NCBI GenBank assembly: GCA_947632385.1 | Contig: CANRPD010000015.1 | Location: forward strand, 1 to 43,132 | Direction: 5' to 3' | Length of the DNA stretch: 43,132 nt | DNA from: an uncultured Clostridia bacterium | Lineage (GTDB): Bacteria; Bacillota; Clostridia; Oscillospirales; Acutalibacteraceae | In this document: one piece after another, positions 33,653-41,730 of the stretch | Layout of the letters: every line of letters starts with the position of its first letter | How positions within the stretch are numbered: the first letter of the stretch is position 1 | The notes under the pieces: model-generated | What the model was told of the DNA's origin: nothing | The model's database searches: none | The model's input: the letters and a program-made list of their open reading frames with translations, nothing else | Translations under genes and position numbers: made by a program

Positions 33653-34639
33653 TTACAGAAGTGCAGTCTCGCCGGCCTTGTCGGCTACCCAGTTGGCAGT
33701 CAACAACAGGATGAAGTTGATGACGGACTTGAGCAGGCCCACCGCAGAACCGAAGGAGAAGCGCATCAGCGCAATGCCCATGCGGTAAGAGTAGGTGTCA
33801 ATGACCTGCGCGTAGGGAGTCAGCATGGCGTTGGTCATCTGCCGGGTCAACATCATGATCTGGTCGAAGTTGGCATTCAGGATGCCGCCGACGTTCATGA
33901 TGAACAGAAGCACGATGGTGGGCTTGATGGACTTGACAGTGATGTGCCACATCTTCTGGGCGCGGGTGGCGCCGTCGATGTCGGCCGCCTCATACATCTC
34001 CACGTCGATGCCGGCGATGGCGGACACGAAGATGATGGCGTTCCAGCCAAGCTCTTTCCAAATGTCAGAAAGGAGGGCGATGCCCCAGAACCACTTGCCT
34101 TGCTGGAAGAAGTTCACGGGCTTGTCGAGGATCTTCAGGGCCACCAGCATCTCGGTGACGGACCCGTCGGTGCCCAGCAGATCGAACAGCAGCAGAGCGC
34201 ACACAGTCCAGGAAATGAAGTGGGGCAGGTAGCTGATGGTCTGCACCGCCTTCTTGATCGGGACCACACGCAGCTCGTTCAGGAACACTGCGAAGATGAT
34301 CGGCATCACGAACCCGATGGTCAGCTTCAGCAAGCTGATGACCAGGGTGTTGCGGACGATCCCAGGCAGCTCAGGGGTCTTAAACAGCTCGATGAACCAT
34401 TTGAAGCCGACCCACTGGCTGAAACCGACCACATCGCCGATCTGGAAATCCTGGAAGGCCATGAGCACGCCGTAGATGGGTATGTAGCTGAAGATGAAGA
34501 GCAGGATGATACCTGGCAAAATCAACAACTGCAAATCCCACTGGGCCACGAACTGCTGAAAAGCGTTGGGCTTTTTCACAGTCGGCTGAATGGCGACTTC
34601 CGCGCTTGACTTTTTCAATCTCATCACTCCCAATGCCAT
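33653..34639 (-). CDS. carbohydrate ABC transporter permease (LplB type)
   Basis: A 328-residue permease, first gene of the importer operon. The first helix follows QWDLQLLILPGIILLFIFSY, with the family phrase IPIYGVLMAFQDFQIGDVVG next. The EAA loop is VEMYEAADIDGATRAQKMWH. The C-terminal FSFGSAVGLLKSVINFILLL is also typical. Ribosome signals are weak: ATG 34639 has none obvious, and ATG 34624 (MRLKKSS) has GGGAG only 2 nt away, so the start is uncertain by five codons. The operon has a promoter at 34846-34874, giving a leader of about 200 nt. Confidence 0.9.
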   Translation of the reverse strand: MALGVMRLKKSSAEVAIQPTVKKPNAFQQFVAQWDLQLLILPGIILLFIFSYIPIYGVLMAFQDFQIGDVVGFSQWVGFKWFIELFKTPELPGIVRNTLVISLLKLTIGFVMPIIFAVFLNELRVVPIKKAVQTISYLPHFISWTVCALLLFDLLGTDGSVTEMLVALKILDKPVNFFQQGKWFWGIALLSDIWKELGWNAIIFVSAIAGIDVEMYEAADIDGATRAQKMWHITVKSIKPTIVLLFIMNVGGILNANFDQIMMLTRQMTNAMLTPYAQVIDTYSYRMGIALMRFSFGSAVGLLKSVINFILLLTANWVADKAGETALL

Positions 34640-34845
34640 GCTCGCGCACGGCGAATTTTGAAGTGAGGGGCGGACCCCTCAAGGAAGAACGAATGTGCAG
34701 CTGCCCCTCCCCCGCTCATGTGGAGCCGTTTTGGGGCATTTTGCACAGCCGCTCCCGATCATCGGGCCGCCGCAGCTACTCGGCATGGTCCTCTTTTGGG
34801 AAGCCGCACAGCAAAGTGCACAAACTCCGTTCGCTTCTTGAAGAC

Positions 34846-34913
34846 ATTATATAGCCAGTTTTCAAAAAAGTCCACCCCATTTCCCAAAAAATTTGTTTAC
34901 ATTTTTGTAACCA
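34846..34913 (-). promoter_or_regulatory. promoter of the sugar-importer operon with upstream palindrome
   Basis: TGGACT (34874-34869), 17 bp, TATAAT (34851-34846) on the minus strand. Just upstream (about 34893-34910) lies the imperfect palindrome TTACAAAAATGTAA, which could bind an activator or repressor. The 34640-34845 leader shows GC-rich inverted repeats but no gene and no riboswitch that I recognise. Confidence 0.6.
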
Positions 34914-34928
34914 TTCCGCTACAATTCC

Positions 34929-34957
34929 GAAAAAACCCGGATTTCTGCGGTTTTTGA
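34929..34957 (-). terminator. weak terminator after the aminotransferase
   Basis: AAAAACC, an 11-base loop and GGTTTTTT on the minus strand: a short 7-bp stem followed by T residues, about 90 bp after the aminotransferase stop. Confidence 0.45.
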
Positions 34958-35048
34958 GAGGCGAACAAAATATCAAAACAGGCAAAATTTCACAGCACCC
35001 CCGGTGCAAAACCCGCTAAAATTCACAAACAGTTTCCATAACTTTCCG

Positions 35049-36323
35049 TCAACTGCGGATGGCCGCCGCCACTGCTTCCGTCAAAATGTCCAAACCCCGG
35101 CGCAGGGTCTCCTCGTCGATGAGCAGCTCGGGCATCACCTTGATCACCGTGTTGCCCCGGCCCACGCGCTCCACGATGAGCCCCCGGCGGAAGGCCTCGT
35201 CCAGGACCTTTTTGGACATTTTTCCGTCGTGATCGAAGCCCCACAGGTCCACGCCCCAGATGAGGCCCAGGCCCCGGGTGCGGATGCGCTGGGGATCCAG
35301 CACGCAGATGCCCTCCATGTACTCGGCCACGATCTCGCTCTTTTCCCGGACCTTGCGCTCCACGTCCTCCTCCAGCATCATCGCAAGGCCCTCCCGGGCG
35401 GCGATCATGGAGAGCTGGTAGCCCCGGAAGGTGCCGTTGTGCTCGCCTGGCTCCCAAACGTCCAGCTCCGGCTTGAGGAGCACCAGGGCAAAGGGCATGC
35501 CGTAGCCGCCGATGGACTTGGACTGGGTGACGATATCCGGAACGATGCCGGCCCGCTCGAAGGAGAAGAACCAGCCGGTGCGGGCGCAGCCCACCTGCAC
35601 GTCGTCCACGATCATCAGGATGTCCTGGCGGTCGCACAGCTCCCGCACGGCCCGCAGCCAGCCCGCATCGAAGGGGTAGATGCCGCCGTCCGCCTGCACC
35701 GTCTCCAGGATGATGGCAGCGGGCTTTTCCACGCCGGAATGGTCGTCGGTCAGCAGCCGTTCCATGTACTGCACGGTGTCCAGCTCCGGGAACATGTACG
35801 GCGCCGGGATGTGGGTCACGTTGTCCAGGGGCACGCCGGCCCCCGCCCGGGAGGCGGCGTCGGTGGTCAGGGCGATGGAACCCAGGGTCATGCCGTGGAA
35901 ACCGCCCATGAGGGCGAACACATTGGTGCGTTTTTTCACCTTTCGGGCCAGCTTCAGGGCCGCTTCCACCGCGTTGGTGCCGGTGGGGCCGGTGAATTGG
36001 ATGCGGTAGTCCAGGCCCCGGGGCTTGAGGATGTTCTCCTCGTAAAATTCGATAAACGACCGTTTGGGGACCGTGTACATGTCCAGTGCGTGCATCACAC
36101 CGTCACTTTGGAGGTATTCCAGCAGCTTTTCCTTGATGCGGTCCGGGTTGTGGCCGTAATTCAGGGCCCCGGCGCCGCAGAAAAAGTCGATGTACTCCCG
36201 GCCCGTCTCGTCGTAGAGGAAGGGGCCCTTGGCCCGGGTGAACACCGCCGGGAAGTTCCGGCAGTAGGAGCGCACCTGGGATTCGTAGGTCTCAAACGGG
36301 ATCGTGTTCATGTTGTCGTTCAT
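35049..36323 (-). CDS. class III aminotransferase, diaminobutyrate-2-oxoglutarate aminotransferase (EctB)-like
   Basis: A 424-residue PLP enzyme that by eye resembles EctB/Dat, which makes L-2,4-diaminobutyrate from aspartate semialdehyde using glutamate. The cofactor region shows QFTGPTGTNAVEAALKLAR, GGFHGMTLGS, the Asp pair in MIVDDVQVGCARTGWFFSFE and the Schiff-base Lys in TQSKSIGGYGMPFAL. The later GTFRGYQLSMIAAREGL also fits EctB (FRGNQLAFVTA there). It starts at ATG 36323 behind AAAGGGTGG and stands alone with its own promoter. The ectoine partners EctA and EctC are not nearby, so diaminobutyrate for another product, or a related substrate such as a different omega-amino acid, is possible. 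Confidence 0.85.
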   Translation of the reverse strand: MNDNMNTIPFETYESQVRSYCRNFPAVFTRAKGPFLYDETGREYIDFFCGAGALNYGHNPDRIKEKLLEYLQSDGVMHALDMYTVPKRSFIEFYEENILKPRGLDYRIQFTGPTGTNAVEAALKLARKVKKRTNVFALMGGFHGMTLGSIALTTDAASRAGAGVPLDNVTHIPAPYMFPELDTVQYMERLLTDDHSGVEKPAAIILETVQADGGIYPFDAGWLRAVRELCDRQDILMIVDDVQVGCARTGWFFSFERAGIVPDIVTQSKSIGGYGMPFALVLLKPELDVWEPGEHNGTFRGYQLSMIAAREGLAMMLEEDVERKVREKSEIVAEYMEGICVLDPQRIRTRGLGLIWGVDLWGFDHDGKMSKKVLDEAFRRGLIVERVGRGNTVIKVMPELLIDEETLRRGLDILTEAVAAAIRS

Positions 36324-36423
36324 TTTTTACCACCCTTTCTACCCCGCAGAGCGGTCTCTGCGGAATTCAGCGATCGGTACTCTACCGGCCCCGTTGATGC
36401 AGGTTTTGGGGCCTTTCCTGCTC

Positions 36424-36451
36424 AGTATAGCACATTTTTGGATGAAATCAA
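36424..36451 (-). promoter_or_regulatory. promoter of the aminotransferase gene
   Basis: TTGATT (36451-36446), 16 bp, TATACT (36429-36424) on the minus strand, with about 100 bp to the ATG at 36323. Confidence 0.6.
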
Positions 36452-36559
36452 CACTTTTCCGGGAAAACCTGCCGGGGCGGGGACCTTTTGGCGAGGGAAG
36501 TCCCGGGGCCTCACAACAATGTGTAGTGGTTTGCCTTTACAGAAAACACAAGATGAAGT

Positions 36560-36589
36560 GTCCCGTAAAGGGAGCGACCTTTACGGGAC
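36560..36589 (-). terminator. perfect 12-bp hairpin overlapping the GNAT stop codon
   Basis: GTCCCGTAAAGG, a six-base loop and CCTTTACGGGAC. The TAA stop of the GNAT gene (36583-36581) lies within the hairpin. No T run follows, so termination strength is uncertain. Confidence 0.6.
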
Positions 36590-37120
36590 CGGACGATTTG
36601 TCCTTGCATTCGTGCGGAAAACCAAAAAACAGGCGGGGGAACCGTCCGGATAGGCGGTGTTTGGGGGCCCCAACAGGGCCTCTGCCCCACCGCTGGCATG
36701 CTCGGCGGCCGCTTTCTGCCAGAAAAGCTGGGAGGCGGTGTTCCCGGGGTGGTATTTGATCTCCCACAGGCCCGGAAAGCGCGCAAACACCTGGGAAACG
36801 GTCCACGTGCCCACCCCCTGGCGGCGGTATTTGGGAAGGATGCAGAACTCCGCAACGGCATGATCGATGGGACGGCCCAGCTCACTGTGGCGGTTGAGGA
36901 GCACGAACCCCGCCAGTGCCCCCTCTTTGCGGACAAAAAACGCGTTTCGGGTGGGATCCGACCCGTATGCGGCCAGCCAGGGGTAGCCAAAGCGCCCGTC
37001 GGGGCCCACATCCTCCCCGGTGTACTGGGAGAACTCATAGAGGTATTTTTCCAGGAGCTCCCGGAGGGTCTCCTGCTCCTCCGGCAGGACGGGAGCCAGC
37101 CGGAGCCCGGATGTCTGCAT
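36581..37120 (-). CDS. GNAT-family N-acetyltransferase
   Basis: A 179-residue acetyltransferase. The segments RNAFFVRKEGALAGFVLLN, AVAEFCILPKYRRQGVG (acetyl-CoA loop, Q/RxxGxG/A-type) and the final FLVFRTNARTN region give a complete GNAT domain. The substrate is unknown. The frame opens with GTG at 37135, inside the promoter, while the first ATG is at 37120. The -10 box at 37131-37126 ends only 6 bp upstream of that ATG, so the message probably begins at the ATG without a leader or ribosome site. It is a single-gene transcript downstream of prfB on the same strand. Confidence 0.85.
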   Translation of the reverse strand: MQTSGLRLAPVLPEEQETLRELLEKYLYEFSQYTGEDVGPDGRFGYPWLAAYGSDPTRNAFFVRKEGALAGFVLLNRHSELGRPIDHAVAEFCILPKYRRQGVGTWTVSQVFARFPGLWEIKYHPGNTASQLFWQKAAAEHASGGAEALLGPPNTAYPDGSPACFLVFRTNARTNRPVP

Positions 37121-37125
37121 TATAA

Positions 37126-37154
37126 AGTATACCACACTTTCGTCGATTTGTAAA
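37126..37154 (-). promoter_or_regulatory. promoter giving a leaderless GNAT mRNA
   Basis: TTTACA (37154-37149), 17 bp, TATACT (37131-37126) on the minus strand. The expected start, six or seven bases downstream, falls on the ATG at 37120. Confidence 0.6.
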
Positions 37155-37210
37155 GAGGAAATCGAAAAATTGTTCGTAGAAATTTCATTCGATTTTTTGT
37201 GCAGTTTTTT

Positions 37211-38347
37211 TTACAGGTCGTCCTCCCCGCCGGCGCCCAGGGCATTCTGGCTGAGGGCGGTGAGGTAGGCGTTGATGAAGCCGTCCAGGTCGCCGTCCAT
37301 CACGGCGTTGACGCTGCTGGTCTCATACCCGGTGCGGTGGTCCTTCACCATGGTGTAGGGCATGAACACGTAGGAGCGGATCTGGCTGCCCCAGGTGATC
37401 TCCTTCTGCTCCCCCTTGATGTCGGAGATCTTCTCCAGGTGCTCCCGCTCCTTGATCTCCACCAGCTTGGAGATGAGCATCTTCATGGCCACGTCCCGGT
37501 TCTGGTATTGGCTGCGCTCCACCTGGCAGGACACCACGATGCCCGTGGGGATGTGGATAAGCCGCACGGCGGAGGAGGTCTTGTTCACCTTCTGGCCGCC
37601 GGCGCCGCTGGCCCGGTAGACCTCCATCTTGATGTCATCGGGGTTGATCTCCACGCTGGTGTCCTCTTCGATCTCGGGCATGACCTCCAGGGACGAGAAG
37701 GAGGTGTGGCGGCGGCCGGCGGCATCGAAGGGAGAGACCCGCACCAGCCGGTGGACCCCGGCCTCACTTTTCAGATAGCCGTAGGCGTTCTCCCCCTCCA
37801 CCAGGATGGAGGCGCTCTTGAGGCCGGCCTCGTCGCCGTCCAGGTAATCCAGGGTGGTGACCTTGAAGCCGTGGCGCTCGCCCCAGCGGTTGTACATGCG
37901 GAAGAGCATCTCGGCCCAATCCTGGGCCTCGGTGCCGCCGGAGCCCGCGTGGAAGGTGAGGATGGCATTGTGGCTGTCGTACTCTCCGGTGAGGAGGGTG
38001 GAGAGCTTCATGGCGGCCACCTCGGTCTCGATGGCCTCCAGCTCGGCCTTCACCTCGTCCAGCAGGGACAGGTCCTCGGCCTCGTCCCCCATATCGATGA
38101 GGGCGGCGGCGTCCTCCGCCCGGGCGGCCAGGCGGAGGTAGCGCTCGTCCCGGTCCTTGAGGTTCGCCATGCGGCGGGTGATCCGCTGGGCCTCCTCCAT
38201 GTTGTCCCAGAAGCCGGGCTCGGCGGTCTTGTGCTCCAGCATCTCCACCTCTTCCCGCAGGCGGGGCAGGCCCAAAGAGTCCTTGAGCCCTGCCAGTTCT
38301 TTTTCCAGCTCGGCAACGCGGTGGCGCTGTTCTTCATATTGCAGCAT
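37211..38347 (-). CDS. prfB: peptide chain release factor 2
   Basis: A 378-residue factor that ends translation at UGA and UAA. It shows the stop-codon recognition SPF tripeptide in VRVSPFDAAGRRHTSF, the peptidyl-hydrolysis motif GGQ in RASGAGGQKVNKTSSAV and the usual FHAGSGGTEAQDWAEML. In many bacteria prfB needs a programmed +1 frameshift at an in-frame UGA near codon 25. Here the frame is continuous: the codons around LKDSLGL read TCT TTG GGC, where a frameshift site would have CTT TGA C. AAGGAAGGGG precedes the ATG at 38347. The frame continues upstream through the promoter, which should be ignored. Confidence 0.96.
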   Translation of the reverse strand: MLQYEEQRHRVAELEKELAGLKDSLGLPRLREEVEMLEHKTAEPGFWDNMEEAQRITRRMANLKDRDERYLRLAARAEDAAALIDMGDEAEDLSLLDEVKAELEAIETEVAAMKLSTLLTGEYDSHNAILTFHAGSGGTEAQDWAEMLFRMYNRWGERHGFKVTTLDYLDGDEAGLKSASILVEGENAYGYLKSEAGVHRLVRVSPFDAAGRRHTSFSSLEVMPEIEEDTSVEINPDDIKMEVYRASGAGGQKVNKTSSAVRLIHIPTGIVVSCQVERSQYQNRDVAMKMLISKLVEIKEREHLEKISDIKGEQKEITWGSQIRSYVFMPYTMVKDHRTGYETSSVNAVMDGDLDGFINAYLTALSQNALGAGGEDDL

Positions 38348-38449
38348 CGGTTTCCCCTTCCTTTTTTTCCAAGCAGATCCCCCGGCCCGGAGGGCAGCTC
38401 CCCGTGCATCGAAAGGAGCGCCTGGGCGGGATCCCGTCCTATTGGGTAT

Positions 38450-38478
38450 AGTATACCCGAAATCCCGGGAATTGTAAA
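38450..38478 (-). promoter_or_regulatory. prfB promoter
   Basis: TTTACA (38478-38473), 17 bp, TATACT (38455-38450) on the minus strand, about 100 bp before the prfB ATG. The -10 lies in the palindrome GGGTATACTATACCC (38444-38458), a possible operator. Confidence 0.65.
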
Positions 38479-38570
38479 GGGGCTTGGGAGAAAGAGAGGG
38501 CCGGGCGGGAGCAAATGTTCGAGCCCACAAGGGAAATTATTAACAGTATGAAAATTCGTTGTGGGAACGA

Positions 38571-38599
38571 TTGCGTAATTGCACGAAATCGTGTACAAT
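38571..38599 (+). promoter_or_regulatory. promoter of the zinc-ribbon protein/galU operon
   Basis: TTGCGT (38571-38576), 17 bp, TACAAT (38594-38599), about 40 bp before the ATG at 38645. It is divergent from prfB. Confidence 0.6.
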
Positions 38600-38644
38600 A
38601 GAAGAAATAAGCAAAAAATAAGCAAAAGGACTGGCGGAACCAAC

Positions 38645-39718
38645 ATGCTGGACTACACTGGAATCAAATGCCCGGTCTGCGGGGTCCCCTTTCGGGAGGG
38701 CGACGATATCGTGGTCTGCCCGGAGTGCGGGGCGCCCTATCACCGGGCGTGTTATCAAAAGGAAGGACACTGCATCTTCCCGGAGCTGCACGAGCAGGGC
38801 CGGGAGTGGCAGCCCCCCGCGCCGCCCCGGGCCCCGGACGTGTCGGCGGAGATCAAGGACCGGGAATGCCCGGTGTGCGGGCTGCTGAACAGCCACAGCG
38901 CGCTGTTTTGCAGCCGGTGCGGGTCGTCGCTGCTGGGAGACCCCCAGACCCACGCCAACACGCCGCCCCAGCAGCAGCCCCGGCAGGGCACCCAAAACGG
39001 CGTGCCGCCCTTCAATCCCACCCCGGCGCCGCCGCGGACGGGGGGATACTCCGGGATGCCCGGGATGCCCTTTGCCGCGGACCCCATGGGCGGGGCCAGC
39101 CCGGCGGATGTGTTGGACGAAGGGGTGACCTTCGGGGACGCTTCTCAGCTGGTGCGGCAGAATTCCGGGTACTATATGGCGGTGTTCCGGTATATGAAGC
39201 AGACCGGACGCAACAAGTTCAACTTCTGCGCGTTCCTCTTTTCCGGCGCGTGGATGCTCTATCGGAAGCAGTACAAGTGGGGCGCTGTGGTGCTGTCGCT
39301 GATGAGCCTGCTGTATATCGGCTATCTGTTCACCAGCATTTTCGTCTCCACCCCCCTGCTGCTGGACCTGATGACCCGGTCGGGGATCGACATCAACCAG
39401 AGCCTGTCCGGCTCCAGCGAGCAGATTCTGCTGCTGTCCGATCAGCTGGCCCGGGAGCCGGTGCTCACCCAGCTGCTGATGTTCCTGCCCCTGCTGTGCC
39501 TGGCGGGCATGCTGGTGATCATGATCGTGGTGGGGATGCGGGGCAACCGGATGTACCTGAAGCACTGCGTGCAGACGGTGCGCCGGGTGAAGGCCGCCCA
39601 GGGGGACGGCGACCCCGACATGACCCTGGCCGCCAAGGGAGGCGTCAATGTGGCCGTGGCGGTGTGTATCGGCGCGTGCTACTTTATCCTGACCAATTTT
39701 CTGCCCCTGTTCCTGTGA
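38645..39718 (+). CDS. RING-like/zinc-ribbon membrane protein (DUF2628-like)
   Basis: A 357-residue protein. An N-terminal RING-like Cys/His module (IKCPVCGVPFREGDDIVVCP, then ECGAPYHRACYQKEGHC) is followed by a zinc ribbon (CPVCGLLNSHSALFCSRCG) and a Pro/Gly/Gln-rich linker (about 105-165). A soluble segment (FRYMKQTGRNKFNFCAFLFS) leads into about four membrane helices in a DUF2628-like region (AWMLYRKQYKWGAVVLSLMS). Such proteins are common in Clostridia, but their function is unknown; a cytoplasmic zinc module on a membrane anchor suggests protein binding. I chose the ATG at 38645 rather than the frame start at 38579, which lies before the -10 box. galU follows after 25 nt. Confidence 0.82.
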   Translation: MLDYTGIKCPVCGVPFREGDDIVVCPECGAPYHRACYQKEGHCIFPELHEQGREWQPPAPPRAPDVSAEIKDRECPVCGLLNSHSALFCSRCGSSLLGDPQTHANTPPQQQPRQGTQNGVPPFNPTPAPPRTGGYSGMPGMPFAADPMGGASPADVLDEGVTFGDASQLVRQNSGYYMAVFRYMKQTGRNKFNFCAFLFSGAWMLYRKQYKWGAVVLSLMSLLYIGYLFTSIFVSTPLLLDLMTRSGIDINQSLSGSSEQILLLSDQLAREPVLTQLLMFLPLLCLAGMLVIMIVVGMRGNRMYLKHCVQTVRRVKAAQGDGDPDMTLAAKGGVNVAVAVCIGACYFILTNFLPLFL

Positions 39719-39743
39719 ACGAACCCATTGAGGAGGAAACTGT

Positions 39744-40616
39744 ATGGCAAAAGTGAGAAAGGCCGTGATCCCTGCGGCGGGTCTCGGCACGCGGGTACTG
39801 CCCGCCACCAAATCCATGCCAAAGGAGATGCTGCCCATCGTGGACAAGCCCGCCATCCAATACATCGTGGAGGAGGCGGCCCGGTCGGGCATCGAGGACA
39901 TTTTGATCATCACCAACCGGGGCAAGGGCCTGTTGGAGGACCACTTTGACCACGCGCCGGAGCTGGAACAGCGCCTGGAGCAGACCGGCAAGTGGACGGT
40001 ACTGGAGGAGGTCCGGCGGATCACCCAGCTGGCCAACATCACCTATGTGCGGCAGAAGGAGACCAAGGGGCTGGGCCATGCGGTCTACTGCGCCCGGCGC
40101 TTTGTGGGGGACGAGCCCTTTGCGGTGCTCTACGGGGACGATGTGATCGTGGGCGAGGACCCGGCCTGCGGACAGCTGATCCGCGCCTATGAGACCTTTG
40201 GCAACGGCGTGGTGGGGGTCCGGGAGGTCTCTCCGGAGGACATCTCCAAATATTCCTCCCTGAAGGTCTCCCCCATCCGGGACAATTACTTTGCCTGCAC
40301 CGATATGATCGAAAAGCCCGGGCCCGGAGAGGCGTTCAGCCTCTATTCCATTTTGGGCCGGTGCGTGCTGCCTCCGGAGATCTTCCGCATCCTGGAGCAC
40401 ACCCAGCCCGGCGCGGGGGGAGAGATCCAGCTGACGGATGCCATGCGGGAGCTGGCCCGGAGAGACGGGATGACCGCCGTGGCCTTTACCGGCACCCGGT
40501 ACGACATGGGCAGCAAGCTGGGCGTGATGCAGGCCGGGGTGGAAAACGCCCTGCGGCACCCGGAGATCGGCGAAGCGTTCCGGGCCTATCTGAAGGAATT
40601 GGCAAAACAGCTGTAA
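39744..40616 (+). CDS. galU: UTP--glucose-1-phosphate uridylyltransferase
   Basis: A 290-residue nucleotidyltransferase that makes UDP-glucose from glucose-1-phosphate and UTP for glycolipids, teichoic acids and capsule precursors. The signature VRKAVIPAAGLGTRVLPATK (3-22) and SMPKEMLPIVDKPAIQYIV (23-41) hold the UTP loop, and GLGHAVYCARRFVGDEPFAV with LYGDDVI forms the active site. The EKPGPGEAFSLYSILGRCVL region and the end match GalU. GAGGAGG precedes the ATG. It shares the transcript of the zinc-ribbon membrane protein. A small inverted repeat (AAAAACGGCGTTTTT, about 40616-40630) follows the stop but is a poor terminator. Confidence 0.96.
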   Translation: MAKVRKAVIPAAGLGTRVLPATKSMPKEMLPIVDKPAIQYIVEEAARSGIEDILIITNRGKGLLEDHFDHAPELEQRLEQTGKWTVLEEVRRITQLANITYVRQKETKGLGHAVYCARRFVGDEPFAVLYGDDVIVGEDPACGQLIRAYETFGNGVVGVREVSPEDISKYSSLKVSPIRDNYFACTDMIEKPGPGEAFSLYSILGRCVLPPEIFRILEHTQPGAGGEIQLTDAMRELARRDGMTAVAFTGTRYDMGSKLGVMQAGVENALRHPEIGEAFRAYLKELAKQL

Positions 40617-40640
40617 AAACGGCGTTTTTGAAACTTTTCC

Positions 40641-40670
40641 TTGACTTTCCAGGGTCGGATGGCGTATAAT
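40641..40670 (+). promoter_or_regulatory. promoter of the rpsF-ssb-rpsR operon
   Basis: TTGACT (40641-40646), 18 bp, TATAAT (40665-40670). Transcription from about 40677 gives a leader of about 85 nt. Confidence 0.75.
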
Positions 40671-40699
40671 AAGTTGTTGTTTGAGACCGACGTTTCAAA

Positions 40700-40735
40700 C
40701 TTCCTTGCTCCGCGACACCCTACCTGCGCGGGGCC
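40700..40735 (+). promoter_or_regulatory. rpsF leader hairpin, possible S6:S18 autoregulatory element
   Basis: In the leader, CCGCG (40710-40714) and CGCGG (40727-40731) pair around a 12-base loop ACACCCTACCTG. Leaders of this operon in many bacteria bind the S6:S18 complex and shut translation down. I cannot confirm the consensus by eye, so this is a positional suggestion. Confidence 0.35.
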
Positions 40736-40762
40736 AATAGCCCAAAAGGAGGTGCAATAGAA

Positions 40763-41197
40763 ATGGCCAAAAATGTGTACGAGACTGTCATCGTCACCAG
40801 CGCGAAGCTGGGAGAAGAGGGCAACGCCGAACTGGTCGAGCGTTTCAAGGCGCTCATCGAGCAGCACGGGACCATTCAGGATGTGGACGACTGGGGGAAG
40901 CGCCGGTTTGCGTATCCCATCCAGAAGCAGACCGAAGGGTTCTACACGCTGATCACCTTTGAGAGCGAGCCCGACTTCACCGCAGAGCTGGACCGCCGGT
41001 ATCAGATCACCGACGGCATCCTGCGGACCCTGATCGTCAAGCGCGATCCCCGTCACCTGGCTCCCAAGAAGGTGAAGGCCCACGCCGTGCCCAGCGAGGA
41101 GGAGGCTCCCTCCGAAGCCGAAGAGGCGCCTGCGGAAGAGACCGCTCCCGTGGAAGCCCCCGCCGTGGAGACCGCCCCCGCCGAAGAAGCGGAATGA
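40763..41197 (+). CDS. rpsF: 30S ribosomal protein S6
   Basis: A 144-residue protein; S6 is usually about 95 to 135. The S6 domain (residues 1-100) includes YETVIVTSAKLGEEGNAELV and DDWGKRRFAYPIQKQTEGFY, the strand that contacts S18 and 16S rRNA. After HLAPKKVKA comes a 40-residue tail of Glu, Ala and Pro repeats that is probably disordered. Strong AAGGAGGTG before the ATG. First gene of the rpsF-ssb-rpsR operon. Confidence 0.96.
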   Translation: MAKNVYETVIVTSAKLGEEGNAELVERFKALIEQHGTIQDVDDWGKRRFAYPIQKQTEGFYTLITFESEPDFTAELDRRYQITDGILRTLIVKRDPRHLAPKKVKAHAVPSEEEAPSEAEEAPAEETAPVEAPAVETAPAEEAE

Positions 41198-41228
41198 TCG
41201 GGCAAACCGAAAGTGAGTGGTGTGATCT

Positions 41229-41705
41229 ATGCTGAACATTGCTGCTATCATGGGTAGGCTCACGGCCGATCCCGAACTGAGGACCACGGCCAGCGGGGTG
41301 TCGGTGACTTCCTTCACCCTGGCGGTGGACCGCTCCTATGCCCCCCGGGGTGAGGAACGCCAAACGGACTTCATCAATGTGGTCGCCTGGAGAAGCACGG
41401 CGGAATTCATCTGCAAGTATTTCACCAAAGGCCAGATGATGGCCGTGACCGGCTCCATCCAGACCCGAAACTATGAGGACCGGCAGGGCAATCGCCGAAC
41501 GGCGGTGGAGATCGTTGCCAACGACGTGAGCTTCACCGGCTCCAAGCGAGAGACCGGCAGTGCTGCGCAGACCGCGCCGGTTGCCGGGGCTCCCTCCGGG
41601 ACGCCGGCCCCCCGGCCCGCTTTCAATGAACCCGCGCCCGCCTTTTCCAACGGGAGCGACGATGACTTTACCGACATGCTGGGAGACGACGATCTCCCCT
41701 TCTAA
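41229..41705 (+). CDS. ssb: single-stranded DNA-binding protein
   Basis: A 158-residue SSB. The N-terminal OB fold (MLNIAAIMGRLTADPELRTT, VTSFTLAVDRSY, TDFINVVAWRSTAEFICKYF) covers residues 1-105. A flexible Ala/Pro-rich linker and the acidic tip DDDLPF at the end complete it; that tip recruits replication and repair proteins. Located between rpsF and rpsR, the usual arrangement in Firmicutes. Confidence 0.96.
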   Translation: MLNIAAIMGRLTADPELRTTASGVSVTSFTLAVDRSYAPRGEERQTDFINVVAWRSTAEFICKYFTKGQMMAVTGSIQTRNYEDRQGNRRTAVEIVANDVSFTGSKRETGSAAQTAPVAGAPSGTPAPRPAFNEPAPAFSNGSDDDFTDMLGDDDLPF

Positions 41706-41730
41706 TCTTTGAGACAGGAGGTTATTCCCA

